Positions 51,398 to 60,692 of a stretch of 64,000 nucleotides of DNA are shown here, in pieces; the first letter of the stretch is position 1; every line of letters starts with the position of its first letter. The notes under the pieces were generated by a model that was not told where the DNA came from, searched no databases, and worked only from the letters and a program-made list of their open reading frames with translations. The position numbers and the translations under genes are program-made. This DNA is from Daejeonia sp002484105 (GTDB taxonomy: Bacteria; Bacteroidota; Bacteroidia; Flavobacteriales; Weeksellaceae), in NCBI RefSeq assembly GCF_051175565.1, contig NZ_CP195105.1, positions 1,674,001 through 1,738,000 of the forward strand. Reading direction: 5' to 3'.

Positions 51398-53008
51398 ATG
51401 AAAAGAATCAAAAGAATTTCTTTTTTAGCACTGAGCTCTGCATTGGTATTGGCAAGTTGCGGCGGCAATAATACCAAGAAAGGAGGAGGCACCAAGCGGT
51501 TTACAAGCCAGACCGGGTGGAAGCCTAATGACCAAAAGGGCTGGTTCTTTACCGGGAAACAACAGAAACAGAAAGGTTGGCCAAATATGGTCTACGTAGA
51601 AGGAGGTACCTTTACTATGGGACTTGTGAAAGACGATGTTATGCACGACTGGAACAATACCCCGAGAAGAATGCAGGTAAGCTCCTTTTTTATCGGAGAA
51701 ACCGAAACCACCAACTACGACTACCGCTCTTATGTGACGTGGCTGAAATATGTATTTCCCCCTTCCGACCCGCAGTTCAAAGATATTTATACCGGCGCAC
51801 TGCCAGATACATTGGTATGGAACAACAAACTCTCAAGAAACGACTATGCAGAGACCTACTTCCGTTCTACAGAATGGGATTATTATCCCGTGGTTGGAGT
51901 TTCCTGGACGCAGGCATCACGGTACTGCGAATGGCTGACCGACAGAGCCAACGAAAAAGTACTGATGGATCAGGGAGTTATCTCCAAAGATCTCTATGCC
52001 AACGACAGCAACAATCAGGGAAGTTCTTCCTTCACGCTGGACAAGTATAAGGCAAACGATCCCGAAATGCAGGCCTACATCAACGAACAGAGGCTGAAGC
52101 AAAAAACCGGTATCCGCTCCAATAACCAGAGAATTATTGCTGCCAACCGAAATGCCACCTCAGGAGTCGTGGAAAAATTCCGCCTTCCGACAGAAACCGA
52201 ATGGGAATTTGCTGCTCTGGGAATGGCCAAAAACAGAGAATATGATCTCTACCTCGGCAAAAAACCTAAAATTGAAGACCTAAGAGGCACCAAGGGCAGA
52301 GCAAGAGGCATGTTCCTCGAAAACTTCAAATATGGAAGAGGTGACTATTCGGGAGTTCCCGGATGGAAAAATGACGGATCGCCCATTACATCTGATGTGA
52401 GACAGTATCCGTCTAATGACCTCGGTATCTATGGAATGTATGGTAACGTTGCAGAATGGACAGCTGATGTCTACAGACCTGTAATTGATGAGCAGGCAAG
52501 CGATTTCAACTATTACCGTGGAAATATGCCGCAGGAAAAAGTGAAAAATGCTGACGGAACCTATAAAATGATTGAAGGTGGCCAGGTAACCTATGACACC
52601 CTCGCAGACGGAAGACTTGTGTACAGAGGTCTTCCCGGACAGTATGAAAGAAAAACTGTTGCCGATTACAGAAACTTCCGGGACGGAGACTTTATGTCGT
52701 CTCTGGAAGCAGGATATGGACGTGGTGCAGACAGTGCAACTTCCGGATATGATATGTACAACGCTCCGAAGAAAAGATTCCGCGTAGATGCCAACGGCCG
52801 CGTGATTATGGAAAAAGACTCCAAAGAAAGAACTTCGGACATCTCCAACGAAGTACGCGTCGTGAAAGGTGGTTCCTGGAAAGATACTGCATATTGGCTG
52901 GATCCGGGACAAAGACGTTACCGTGACGAAGGCAAAGCCTACAGCTGGATTGGCTTCCGTGTGGCACAGGATGCCAAAAGCAACAACAAAGCCAGAACGA
53001 AAAGATAA
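51398..53008 (+). CDS. gldJ: Gliding motility lipoprotein GldJ
   Basis: This 536-residue lipoprotein (lipobox LVLASC, Cys residue 21) has a formylglycine-generating-enzyme-like (SUMF1) domain: MVYVEGGTFTMGLVKDDV, FRLPTETEWEFAALGM, GNVAEWTADVYRP and VKGGSWKDTAYWLDPGQR. In Flavobacteria GldJ forms part of the gliding track and stabilises other Gld proteins needed for type IX secretion. The neighbours porU (divergent) and murF are the usual ones. Presence of gldJ does not prove motility, since non-gliding Chryseobacterium strains also keep it. Confidence 0.96.
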   Translation: MKRIKRISFLALSSALVLASCGGNNTKKGGGTKRFTSQTGWKPNDQKGWFFTGKQQKQKGWPNMVYVEGGTFTMGLVKDDVMHDWNNTPRRMQVSSFFIGETETTNYDYRSYVTWLKYVFPPSDPQFKDIYTGALPDTLVWNNKLSRNDYAETYFRSTEWDYYPVVGVSWTQASRYCEWLTDRANEKVLMDQGVISKDLYANDSNNQGSSSFTLDKYKANDPEMQAYINEQRLKQKTGIRSNNQRIIAANRNATSGVVEKFRLPTETEWEFAALGMAKNREYDLYLGKKPKIEDLRGTKGRARGMFLENFKYGRGDYSGVPGWKNDGSPITSDVRQYPSNDLGIYGMYGNVAEWTADVYRPVIDEQASDFNYYRGNMPQEKVKNADGTYKMIEGGQVTYDTLADGRLVYRGLPGQYERKTVADYRNFRDGDFMSSLEAGYGRGADSATSGYDMYNAPKKRFRVDANGRVIMEKDSKERTSDISNEVRVVKGGSWKDTAYWLDPGQRRYRDEGKAYSWIGFRVAQDAKSNNKARTKR

Positions 53009-53027
53009 AAAAAAATTATATTTGATA

Positions 53028-53058
53028 AAATCCTTCCACAATTCAGGAAGGATTTTTT
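53028..53058 (+). terminator. Terminator of gldJ
   Basis: AAATCCTTCC (53028-53037) pairs with GGAAGGATTT (53046-53055), followed by T. A TATTTTTG box (53059-53066) starts right at its end. Confidence 0.8.
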
Positions 53059-53070
53059 TATTTTTGAATC

Positions 53071-54339
53071 ATGAACGTACACGATTTTTACAGCCTGTAT
53101 CAGAAGGCCGGAAAAGTAACCATTGACAGCCGTAATATCGAAAAAGGTGATCTCTTCTTTGCTTTTTCGGGCGAAAATTTCAATGCAGCAACACTCGCAG
53201 AAAAGGCAGTTGATGACGGCGCCCTTGCAGTAATTGTAGAGCAGAAAGAATACGAAAATCCTGCCCGAAACATATTCTATGTTCCCTCAACGCTCGAATT
53301 TCTTCAGGAACTGGCGCGTAAACATCGCCGGCATCTCAGTATTCCTGTTATCGGCCTTACCGGCAGCAATGGAAAAACTACCACCAAAGAGTTGATCAGT
53401 GCCGTACTGGCAAAAAAATTCCGTGTGCAGAATACGAAAGGTAACCTCAACAATCATATCGGTGTACCGCTCACAGTTCTTTCCATTAGGAAAGACCATC
53501 AAATTGCCGTTGTGGAAATGGGGGCCAACCATCAGAAAGAAATTGCTTTTCTTTGTACAATTTCCCAGCCCGACTATGGATATATCACCAATTTTGGAAA
53601 AGCCCATCTGGAAGGCTTCGGTGGTGTTGAAGGGGTGATCAGAGGGAAATCAGAACTCTACGAATATCTGATGCGGAACGACAAAACTGTTCTTGTCAAC
53701 GAAAATGATCCCATTCAGAGAGAGAAAACAGCAGATTATTTGAAAAAAATTAGTTTCGGAACTTCATATTCCGACTACTTTTTTGAAAAACTGTCAGAGA
53801 AGCATCACGTAGGGCTATACTACAATCATATCAGAGCATTTACCCAGCTTACAGGCGACTATAATTTTACGAATCTTTGTGCCGCAGCCTCATTAGGCCT
53901 TTATTTTGGTATTTCTTTTTCACAGATCAGCGATGCTTTTGCCGAGTATACGCCAACGAATATGCGTTCGCAGATGGTGGAGAAAAACGGCAAAATGCTG
54001 GTTCTTGATACTTACAACGCCAACCCCAGCAGTATGGCAGCTTCACTTACCAATTTTTCCGGTTTTGAAGGCAGTAAAACCGCTATTCTCGGTGATATGC
54101 TTGAGCTTGGGGAAGAGAGCCGCAAAGAGCATGAAAACATTCTGGAGATGGCACATCGTCAAGGTTTTGATCAGGTGATTACAGTGGGAAAAAATTTCAT
54201 GGAAATCAATCCGGAAAATGCATTTGCAGATACTCAGGAGCTTTCTGATTACTTGAAGAAATTTCCCGTAACTGCAAAAAATATTCTTGTAAAAGGGTCG
54301 CGTGGCATTGCCCTCGAAAAAATAATTAATGATCTTTAA
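53071..54339 (+). CDS. murF: UDP-N-acetylmuramoyl-tripeptide--D-alanyl-D-alanine ligase
   Basis: This 422-residue Mur ligase adds D-Ala-D-Ala to the UDP-MurNAc tripeptide in the cytoplasm. It has a substrate-binding N-domain (TIDSRNIEKGDLFFAFSGEN), the ATP loop LTGSNGKTTTKELI, NTKGNLNNHIGVPLT, EMGANHQKEI and a C-domain with DTYNANPSSMAASL. The ATG lies 4 nt after a TATTTTTG box, suggesting a leaderless message separate from gldJ. It overlaps the convergent NUDIX gene by 4 bp. Confidence 0.96.
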   Translation: MNVHDFYSLYQKAGKVTIDSRNIEKGDLFFAFSGENFNAATLAEKAVDDGALAVIVEQKEYENPARNIFYVPSTLEFLQELARKHRRHLSIPVIGLTGSNGKTTTKELISAVLAKKFRVQNTKGNLNNHIGVPLTVLSIRKDHQIAVVEMGANHQKEIAFLCTISQPDYGYITNFGKAHLEGFGGVEGVIRGKSELYEYLMRNDKTVLVNENDPIQREKTADYLKKISFGTSYSDYFFEKLSEKHHVGLYYNHIRAFTQLTGDYNFTNLCAAASLGLYFGISFSQISDAFAEYTPTNMRSQMVEKNGKMLVLDTYNANPSSMAASLTNFSGFEGSKTAILGDMLELGEESRKEHENILEMAHRQGFDQVITVGKNFMEINPENAFADTQELSDYLKKFPVTAKNILVKGSRGIALEKIINDL

Positions 54340-54938
54340 ACCATTCCGGATTCACTAATGATGAGGCGGATGTTCTGGAAAGTTGTTGGGAATACTTCAT
54401 CAGCAATTTGTGCTCGGCTCATCCATCGGACTTGTGAAATTCCTTCTTCCGTCTGCGGAGAAGGCTGTTCTGTACCCGTAAAATCCATATTGTACCAATG
54501 CGTCATTTTCAAAACTTTTTCACCATTGCGCTCTCGGTAAATATGATACATGGTATTGACAAAATTCTTAAGTGTAAGATGCTGCAGGCTGGTTTCTTCA
54601 CTTACCTCGCGCAGTGCCGCATCTTCAGGGGATTCTCCTTTTTCCATCTTTCCTTTAGGCAAATCCCACCGGTTGAGGCGGAAGATAAAGAGAATTTCGT
54701 TCCGGAAATTCCTGACAATGCCACCGGCCGCTTCAATATTGCGGTAGAGTTTCCGGAATGCATCCCACATGGAGGCAATATCATCGGAATAAACGTTGAT
54801 TTCCGGGCATGAAGTATTCTCCAGTATGTCGGCTGCAATTTCGAAAGTAGCGGTGTTTTCGTAGGGCAGGCGTTTTGCCGTGCCGTCCGGCTTTTCCGTT
54901 AAAGATAATTTTTTTTCGTTGATAAAAACTTTATACAT
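54336..54938 (-). CDS. NUDIX hydrolase
   Basis: This 200-residue protein has an N-terminal region of about 80 residues and a NUDIX domain with the box GKMEKGESPEDAALREVSEE (about residues 106-125), where the Glu cluster binds Mg2+. After it the box continues T-S instead of the usual G-U. It probably hydrolyses a nucleoside diphosphate derivative; the substrate is unknown. The ATG at 54938 gives the conserved start MYKVFINEKKLSL; the longer frame overlaps the divergent gene's promoter. Confidence 0.85.
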   Translation of the reverse strand: MYKVFINEKKLSLTEKPDGTAKRLPYENTATFEIAADILENTSCPEINVYSDDIASMWDAFRKLYRNIEAAGGIVRNFRNEILFIFRLNRWDLPKGKMEKGESPEDAALREVSEETSLQHLTLKNFVNTMYHIYRERNGEKVLKMTHWYNMDFTGTEQPSPQTEEGISQVRWMSRAQIADEVFPTTFQNIRLIISESGMV

Positions 54939-54978
54939 TTGCAGCACTTTAGCGTAATAATACCACAAAAATATAAAA

Positions 54979-55365
54979 ATGAATTTAGAAGGAAGAAAAA
55001 TCATCGTAAATAAATCGGTTGGCGAGCTGAAAGAAATGCTGCAAAAACCGGAAGATTATAAAAATCTGATGCCCGAAAGCCTGCAGAAGTTTGAGGCTAC
55101 AGACAAGGGATTCAGATTCGGACTGAAAGGCATGCCCGAAATTGCTTTGAATATTGACGAAGTCTCCGATCAGGGAGTTGTGCTGAAATCGGCAAGTTCA
55201 AGTCTTGATTTTGCACTGAACGGGAAAATGTCTCCGCTGAATGACCATCAGACAGAAGTGCAGTTGCTTTTTGACGGCAAGTTTAATCCTTTCATTAAAA
55301 TGATGGTGGAAAAACCCCTCCAGAACTTTATCAACAGCCTGACCGACCAGATTGAAAAACTCTGA
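54979..55365 (+). CDS. SRPBCC (START-like) family small protein
   Basis: This 128-residue cytoplasmic protein has the layout of a polyketide-cyclase/START-like fold: an N-terminal strand and helix (RKIIVNKSVGELKEMLQKPE), central strands (FRFGLKGMPEIALNI) and a long C-terminal helix (MMVEKPLQNFINSLTDQIEK). Ligand and function are unknown. It is divergent from the NUDIX gene and has its own terminator. Confidence 0.7.
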   Translation: MNLEGRKIIVNKSVGELKEMLQKPEDYKNLMPESLQKFEATDKGFRFGLKGMPEIALNIDEVSDQGVVLKSASSSLDFALNGKMSPLNDHQTEVQLLFDGKFNPFIKMMVEKPLQNFINSLTDQIEKL

Positions 55366-55370
55366 TATAT

Positions 55371-55393
55371 CCGCCTTAAGGCGGTTTTTTTTT
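55371..55393 (+). terminator. Terminator of the SRPBCC gene
   Basis: CCGCC-TTAA-GGCGG (55371-55384) is followed by nine T. It lies between convergent genes. Confidence 0.85.
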
Positions 55394-55406
55394 AACTTGT
55401 CTTGTT

Positions 55407-56453
55407 TCAGACCAGAATCCCCGAGCAGTGGTCTTCGAGGCTTCCGGTAGCCGAACTTAGAATATTGTTCTCGTTCCGGAGCCGCAAAAGTCCCATGAAT
55501 GCAAAAATCAAGGCTTCTTTAAAATCCGTAATCATTCTTTCTTCTGTATGGATTTTGGCGGGTGTCAGGCATCGGATCTTTTCCATCAGGAAGACATTCA
55601 TTGCTCCGCCACCCGATATGAGAATTTTTTGAAGATTGCAGGCATTAATAACCTGTGCAGCCTGCCAGGCAAAATGTTCCGTACAGGTTGCCAGCGCATC
55701 TATGGGATTCAGCGCATTGATTTCAGGAAGAAAACATTCTTCAACCCATTCTTTTCCTAAAGATTTTGGAAACGGTTTGCTATAATATTCAATTACGTTG
55801 AGTTTTGAGAGTATCTTTTTGTCAATTTTTCCTTTTCTTGCGGTGTCGCCATTTCTGTCGTAAGGCATTCCCAGTTTTTGGGCAAGGAAGTTAAGGACAA
55901 TATTTACGGGCGAAATATCGAAGGCTATCCTTTTTCCATTCTGTTTGAAAGATATATTTGAAAATCCTCCGAGGTTGATGCAGGCGTCATATTCCGGAAA
56001 GAGAAGTTCGTCTCCAATAGGTACCAGCGGGGCACCGTTCCCACCTTTCATTACGTCCTGCGTGCGGAAATCGTATACCGTTGGAAAACCTGTCAGCAAA
56101 CGGATCCATCGGCCGTCACCAATTTGTGTGGTATAGCCAAGCGAGGGTTGGTGAAAGATGGTATGGCCGTGTGATGCCACTATATCAATATCGTGAATAT
56201 GGTGCTTTTCTGTGAATTTTCTTACTTCTTCGCCGAGAAAATAACCGTAGTCAGAGTGCAGCTGCATCAGCGTTTTTCCGTCGCATGTAAAAGCTTTTTC
56301 CAGGCGCTTTTTCCAGGATTGGGAGTAGGTAATGGTTTCTGCATGCAGAATACGGAATGTCCAACGCTGTTCTTTCTGAAACTGCACATGGCAGATGTCC
56401 AGTCCGTCCAGACTCGTTCCAGACATCAGTCCGATACAATAATAGTTTTCCAA
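55407..56453 (-). CDS. anmK: Anhydro-N-acetylmuramic acid kinase
   Basis: This 348-residue ASKHA-fold kinase opens and phosphorylates 1,6-anhydro-MurNAc from recycled peptidoglycan. The start CIGLMSGTSLDGLDICHV (ATP/phosphate loop), VASHGHTIFHQP, GDGRWIRLLTG and GGFSNISF match the family, and ILISGGGAMNVFLM is the second nucleotide motif. It is a single gene here; lptC follows upstream in the same direction after 27 bp. Confidence 0.95.
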   Translation of the reverse strand: MENYYCIGLMSGTSLDGLDICHVQFQKEQRWTFRILHAETITYSQSWKKRLEKAFTCDGKTLMQLHSDYGYFLGEEVRKFTEKHHIHDIDIVASHGHTIFHQPSLGYTTQIGDGRWIRLLTGFPTVYDFRTQDVMKGGNGAPLVPIGDELLFPEYDACINLGGFSNISFKQNGKRIAFDISPVNIVLNFLAQKLGMPYDRNGDTARKGKIDKKILSKLNVIEYYSKPFPKSLGKEWVEECFLPEINALNPIDALATCTEHFAWQAAQVINACNLQKILISGGGAMNVFLMEKIRCLTPAKIHTEERMITDFKEALIFAFMGLLRLRNENNILSSATGSLEDHCSGILV

Positions 56454-56480
56454 GATGTAATTTTCAGGAAAATTACGAAA

Positions 56481-57074
56481 TTATCTTCCTACCGCCGGTA
56501 TTTCTTTAGCCGGAAAACTTCCGGTATTGTTGTTGAAGGTATATTCTGAGAAATCGTCATTGGCTACCATCCCATTAGCGCCGATAAGGGTATTGCCCTT
56601 GCTGTCCATGACGTGTACGGTGTCACTGGTGTACATTTTCTTTTTCCGGCGGTCCCAGAAGATTGTTTTGGAAGCAAAGGACGTTCCGTCGTTGGTCAGG
56701 ATTTTTACGTGTCCCTGTGCTTTATAGAAATCTTTTTTCTCGTAGTATATGGCATAGTCTGCCCATATTTTCCCGGGAATCTGTGGCTTTTTTTTGTCAA
56801 AATATTCCAGATAAAACCCTTTTTTTGCTTCTACATAGGGAGAATCGATGTACTCGTATTTTTCGATAACAGGCGCCTTGAACCGCAGGGATACGCGCCC
56901 GGAATCTCTCTGGATAATGTTGGAATTGTACAGGATCTGTGATGCAAAATTTTTGTTTTCTTTTCCTTTTGTTGCCGTTTTTTTGTCTTCGCAGGATGCC
57001 AAAACAAAAAATACAGCACTGCACAGGAGTGCGGCCGTATTTTTCAGTATCGTTTTTGTAGAAATCTCCCTCAT
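56481..57074 (-). CDS. lptC: LPS export ABC transporter periplasmic protein LptC
   Basis: This 197-residue protein has an N-terminal membrane anchor ending in a lipobox-like FFVLASC. An OstA/LptC-type beta-jellyroll follows: FASQILYNSNIIQRDSGR, GKIWADYAIYYEKKDFYKAQ, GHVKILTNDGTSFASKTIFW and GNTLIGANGMVANDDFSEY. LptC passes lipopolysaccharide from LptBFG to LptA in the periplasm. Its ATG overlaps the stop of the upstream outer-membrane protein by one base (TAATG), so the two are coupled. Confidence 0.88.
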   Translation of the reverse strand: MREISTKTILKNTAALLCSAVFFVLASCEDKKTATKGKENKNFASQILYNSNIIQRDSGRVSLRFKAPVIEKYEYIDSPYVEAKKGFYLEYFDKKKPQIPGKIWADYAIYYEKKDFYKAQGHVKILTNDGTSFASKTIFWDRRKKKMYTSDTVHVMDSKGNTLIGANGMVANDDFSEYTFNNNTGSFPAKEIPAVGR

Positions 57075-58366
57075 TAATTGTATTCTGTCTTTCTGAACCA
57101 GAGATCTGTAAAGTTCAATCCTATTTTCAGGTTGAAGAAAGTCTGCTGGATCAGGTTGTTATCTGTAGTCCCGCGTTTTCCGAGTTCCAGGCCGATGTCG
57201 ATGGAGCTCATTTTGTTGATTCCGCTATTGGAAAACGGAAGTGTAACACCGGCAGTTACTGCATATTCGTTGATATTGCTGGCGGATGTGGCGTTCATCG
57301 GGCTCAGTTTCAGGTTTCCTTTTTCATAATAGGCTCCGAAACGGTAGATTACGCGCGAAAAATAGTTTCGGAAGTTATTGTAGTTGGGCAGTATCCAGCC
57401 GCCGGCAGATATTCTGTACGAATCCTGATTCTGGAAAGGTTTCCCAAGAAACAGGATTTGCTCTCCTTTTTTATAATCAATCTGAGAGGAAGCAAACCAT
57501 TTGCCATCGTGGCCGAAACCTGCACCAAAAGAAGCCTCTTCCGGAATCATGTTTTTCTGGTTGCTCTTGTTCTCTTCAATGATGGTCTGCTGCAGTTTTT
57601 GGTCGTCACCATAATAATAGTAGGTGCTGTTTGTATAATGATTTTTGATATTTCCTGTTGTTCCAAACGTATAGCTTGCGCCCAGTGTTATCTTTTTGTC
57701 ATTTTCAAATTTTTTCTGATAGACCGTACCGGCGGTGAAGTTGAAAGATTTAACAATATTAGAGGTTTCAAAACCATTCACGAGTTCGGCATCAGAGAAA
57801 GAAAGTTCTTCAATATCATACAGCTTTCCGAAGTAGAAGTTGGTACGGAAGCCTAAAGCAAAATTATCGCTGATCTGATAAGCGAGAGCGCCCTGGACGG
57901 TCGATAGGGTTCCTTTTCCCATAAAACGGTTCAGTTTCAGTGATTCGTCGTTCAGTGTTTCGCTTTTTATGATATTGTATGCTTTGGAGCTGTATGGCTG
58001 GTATCCGAGTCCGAATTTTACTTTTCTGGAAAGCGGAAAAGAAATTGATATATTGGACAGATAAGTGGAATGCTTGGTGGATTTGGTATCCTGATAATCG
58101 GTGGTGAAATAGTTGTTTTCGTTGGTGGCTTCAATATTAAAGGAAGTGAGCCCAAAATTTTTGTTGGCTGCAGGGTTGTCAAAATTGAATTTGTTGTTGA
58201 AATCATTGACATATGCCGTAGAAATTCCTCCCATTGCGTTGATGTCCACCGTGTTGTCGTATTTTACATCTCCGATTCCGTAAGCAGCGTAGGGAGAGTT
58301 TCCTATGGTCTGTCCCTGCACAAAATATCCCGCTGCTACAAAAGTCAGCATTACTAATCTATTCAT
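57074..58366 (-). CDS. FadL-like outer-membrane beta-barrel protein
   Basis: This 430-residue protein has a signal peptide (MLTFVAAGYFVQGQ). About 14 amphipathic strands follow (for example VKFGLGYQPYSSKAYNI, DNFALGFRTNFYFGKL, YFSRVIYRFGAYYEKGN), ending in FFNLKIGLNFTDLWF. The starting motif NSPYAAYGIGDV and an early Gly-rich loop resemble FadL/PorV-type barrels. It may transport hydrophobic compounds; this is not proven. It is translationally coupled to lptC, which hints at a shared role in the outer membrane. Confidence 0.75.
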   Translation of the reverse strand: MNRLVMLTFVAAGYFVQGQTIGNSPYAAYGIGDVKYDNTVDINAMGGISTAYVNDFNNKFNFDNPAANKNFGLTSFNIEATNENNYFTTDYQDTKSTKHSTYLSNISISFPLSRKVKFGLGYQPYSSKAYNIIKSETLNDESLKLNRFMGKGTLSTVQGALAYQISDNFALGFRTNFYFGKLYDIEELSFSDAELVNGFETSNIVKSFNFTAGTVYQKKFENDKKITLGASYTFGTTGNIKNHYTNSTYYYYGDDQKLQQTIIEENKSNQKNMIPEEASFGAGFGHDGKWFASSQIDYKKGEQILFLGKPFQNQDSYRISAGGWILPNYNNFRNYFSRVIYRFGAYYEKGNLKLSPMNATSASNINEYAVTAGVTLPFSNSGINKMSSIDIGLELGKRGTTDNNLIQQTFFNLKIGLNFTDLWFRKTEYN

Positions 58367-58538
58367 CCCTATATATCAAAAAAATATCAAAAATTGAATG
58401 GCAAATATCTTAAAATATACCGAATTGTAAAAGAATTGTGCAGTTAAAGTTTGTTAAGTATCATCAGATTAAAAAAAATAATCCTGCAAATTGTCCGGGG
58501 ATGAAATTTTTTTGCCCTTATTTTTATAAATTTGGCTC

Positions 58539-59657
58539 ATGAACTGGGACGAAATCATTGGTCAGGACGACCTGAAGCACCAACTGATACAAAGTATAGA
58601 AGACCACAGGATAGGGCATGCAATGCTCTTTACCGGCGATGAAGGCTATGGCGTGCTGCCACTTGTTCTTGCATTCTGCAAGGAGATTTTTGAAAAGGAA
58701 CATCCCTCTTCAGGCGTGCGTGTCAGTAACCTTACCCATATGGATCTGCATTTCAGTTTTCCTGTTTTTTCGCAGGACGGGAAGAGTGTCAGCAGCGCGT
58801 ACCGGCAGGATTTTTCTGCGCTGGTCAAGAAAAATCCTTACTTCAGTTTCGAGGACTGGACTCAGGAACTGGATTCTGAGAAAAAGCAGTTCCAGATTTC
58901 TGTTCAGGAGATGGATGCCATTACTGAAAAAATGACACTGAAAAGCTATGAAGGAGGTCATAAAATATTGATTGTCTGGCGCGCTGACAAGATGAATACA
59001 GAGGCTGCCAACAAATTTCTGAAACTGCTGGAAGAACCACCTAAAAATACCATCATCATTCTTACTGCCGAGAATGCTGCCTCTATTTTGCCTACTATTC
59101 TCTCGAGAACACAGATATATGAAGTGCCGAGAATTGCAGAAAGTGATATCCGTACTGCATTGCTTAAGCATAAGGAGATTTTGGACGAAGACAGAGAGGT
59201 GTATATTCATCAGGCACAGGGCAACTGGAATACGGTACTTAAACTGCTGGAATACGGAAGCGTGGATGAGGAATTTGGGTTTTATTTTGTCAAGTGGGTA
59301 CGGGATGCTTTTATGGTGAAGAAAAAGCCTCAGTATCTGAAGGAAATTATTGGCTGGGCAGCGGATATTGCCGGGGGGAGCCGGGAGAAACAAAAGAAAT
59401 TTCTTGAATACTGCAGCGAGATGTTCCGCCTGGCACTGATGCAGAACTATGAAGCAGGTGCACTGGTATATAAAACGGTAGGTGAGAAGGGCTTCAATTG
59501 GGAAAAGTTTTCAGAATATATTCATGGATCGAATATTGTGAGTATTCTGGAAGAAATCAGTGAAGCAAATCTGCAGCTGATCCGCAATGGAAATTCCCGT
59601 CTGATCTGGACGGATATGGGGATCAAACTGTCGAGGTATATTCATAAAAAGCCATAA
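58539..59657 (+). CDS. holB: DNA polymerase III subunit delta'
   Basis: This 372-residue clamp-loader subunit begins MNWDEIIGQDDLKHQLIQSI, the normal delta'/DnaX-type start. The Walker A position is degenerate (GDEGYGVLP, no GKT), as expected for a non-hydrolysing delta'. Sensor-like motifs follow: LIVWRADKMNTEAANKFLKL, LEEPPKNTIIILTAE and PTILSRTQIYEV, which holds the SRC-like arginine. A TAAATTTG box lies 4 nt before the ATG (58527-58534). Confidence 0.92.
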   Translation: MNWDEIIGQDDLKHQLIQSIEDHRIGHAMLFTGDEGYGVLPLVLAFCKEIFEKEHPSSGVRVSNLTHMDLHFSFPVFSQDGKSVSSAYRQDFSALVKKNPYFSFEDWTQELDSEKKQFQISVQEMDAITEKMTLKSYEGGHKILIVWRADKMNTEAANKFLKLLEEPPKNTIIILTAENAASILPTILSRTQIYEVPRIAESDIRTALLKHKEILDEDREVYIHQAQGNWNTVLKLLEYGSVDEEFGFYFVKWVRDAFMVKKKPQYLKEIIGWAADIAGGSREKQKKFLEYCSEMFRLALMQNYEAGALVYKTVGEKGFNWEKFSEYIHGSNIVSILEEISEANLQLIRNGNSRLIWTDMGIKLSRYIHKKP

Positions 59658-59686
59658 AAAAAACGCCTTTTGTGAGGCGTTTTTTG
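59656..59686. terminator. Bidirectional terminator between holB and rplI
   Basis: AAACGCC (59661-59667) pairs with GGCGTTT (59676-59682), with an A-run before and a T-run after, serving both convergent genes. Confidence 0.8.
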
Positions 59687-59703
59687 TTGATATACCGAAG
59701 GTA

Positions 59704-60210
59704 TTAAGCGTTTTGTTCAGGAGCTTCGGTTTTGGTTTCTTTTTCTTTTGCCGGTTCTGCCGGAGCATCTGAAACGATGTTGAATTCGTAGTTGTATTCC
59801 ACATTTCTGTGAAGTCTGACAAGTGCATCGAATTTACCGGTTCTTTTGATGGTATTGCCGGGTATTTTGATGTATTTTCTGTCAATATCCACACCAGCTT
59901 TGGCAAGCGCTTCAGACAGGTTAGCATTGTTGATGGATCCGAAGAGTTTGTCTCCGCTACCCACTTTTGCAGCGATGGTAACCGTTGTTTTCTTCAGCTG
60001 TTCAATTTTTGCATTGGCTTCTGCAATCAGTTTGGCTTCTTCTTCTTTTCTTGCTTCGAGAGTAGCTTCCAACTGTGCTTTGTTTTTAGGTGTTGCCAGT
60101 AAGGCAAATCCCTGAGGGATGAGGAAGTTTCTGGCATAGCCAGGTTTTACGTTTACGGTATCAAACTCAAGTCCTAAGTTTTCTACGTCTTTTTTCAGGA
60201 TGATTTCCAT
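59704..60210 (-). CDS. rplI: 50S ribosomal protein L9
   Basis: This 168-residue protein starts MEIILKKDVENLGLEFDTVN and continues VKPGYARNFLIPQGFALLAT, the L9 signature. The long connecting helix and C-domain follow, with a charged Lys/Glu-rich tail. L9 bridges the L1 region of the large subunit. It is the last gene of rpsF-rpsR-rplI, 151 bp after rpsR, with a long AT-rich hairpin in the gap. Confidence 0.97.
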   Translation of the reverse strand: MEIILKKDVENLGLEFDTVNVKPGYARNFLIPQGFALLATPKNKAQLEATLEARKEEEAKLIAEANAKIEQLKKTTVTIAAKVGSGDKLFGSINNANLSEALAKAGVDIDRKYIKIPGNTIKRTGKFDALVRLHRNVEYNYEFNIVSDAPAEPAKEKETKTEAPEQNA

Positions 60211-60305
60211 TGTTGTTGTCCGTTTTAGTTTAGAGTCAGAACCAGAATCTGTTTTGTGTTCTGTTGTCTAAATCGTTAGAATTAAATGATTTTATTCAGC
60301 AACTT

Positions 60306-60346
60306 AAAAAAAGAGAAATCGCTCCCATGAGTTTTTTCTCTTTTTT
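60306..60346 (-). terminator. AT-rich hairpin between rpsR and rplI
   Basis: AAAAAAGAGAAA and TTTCTCTTTTTT form a 12-bp stem around a 16-nt loop (60307-60346). With T on both outer sides it could attenuate rplI relative to rpsF-rpsR or be an RNA-processing site. Confidence 0.45.
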
Positions 60347-60361
60347 CTTGTTTCTTTTGTT

Positions 60362-60664
60362 TTATTTCAGCAAATCTCCTACATAAGGAAGCAGGGCAAG
60401 ATGTCTTGCTCTTTTGATTGCTGCAGAAACTTTTCTCTGGTATTTCAGGGAAGTTCCGGTATATCTTCTTGGGAGGATTTTTCCCTGTTCGTTTACAAAC
60501 TGAATCAGGAAGTCAGCATCTTTGTAATCAACGTGTTTGATGCCGAATTTTTTGAATCGGCAGTATTTTTTTTCAGTTTTGGTATTAATATCGAGCGGTG
60601 TAAGGAATTTTACTTCAGATTCACCACCTTGTGCGGCCTGCTGAGCCATTTCGTCTATTGCCAT
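60362..60664 (-). CDS. rpsR: 30S ribosomal protein S18
   Basis: This 100-residue protein carries the S18 motif YTGTSLKYQRKVSAAIKRAR followed by HLALLPYVGDLLK at the end. The N-terminal tail of about 20 residues rich in Ala, Glu and Gln is typical for Bacteroidota. It binds with S6 in the platform of the small subunit and lies 28 bp after rpsF. Confidence 0.97.
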   Translation of the reverse strand: MAIDEMAQQAAQGGESEVKFLTPLDINTKTEKKYCRFKKFGIKHVDYKDADFLIQFVNEQGKILPRRYTGTSLKYQRKVSAAIKRARHLALLPYVGDLLK

Positions 60665-60692
60665 TTTTCTTGTTTTTAGAGGTTAAAAGGGA

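Noticed and set aside
54919..54941. Promoter for the SRPBCC gene (TTG and TACATTTG)
   Set aside because: Spacing of only 12 bp does not fit.
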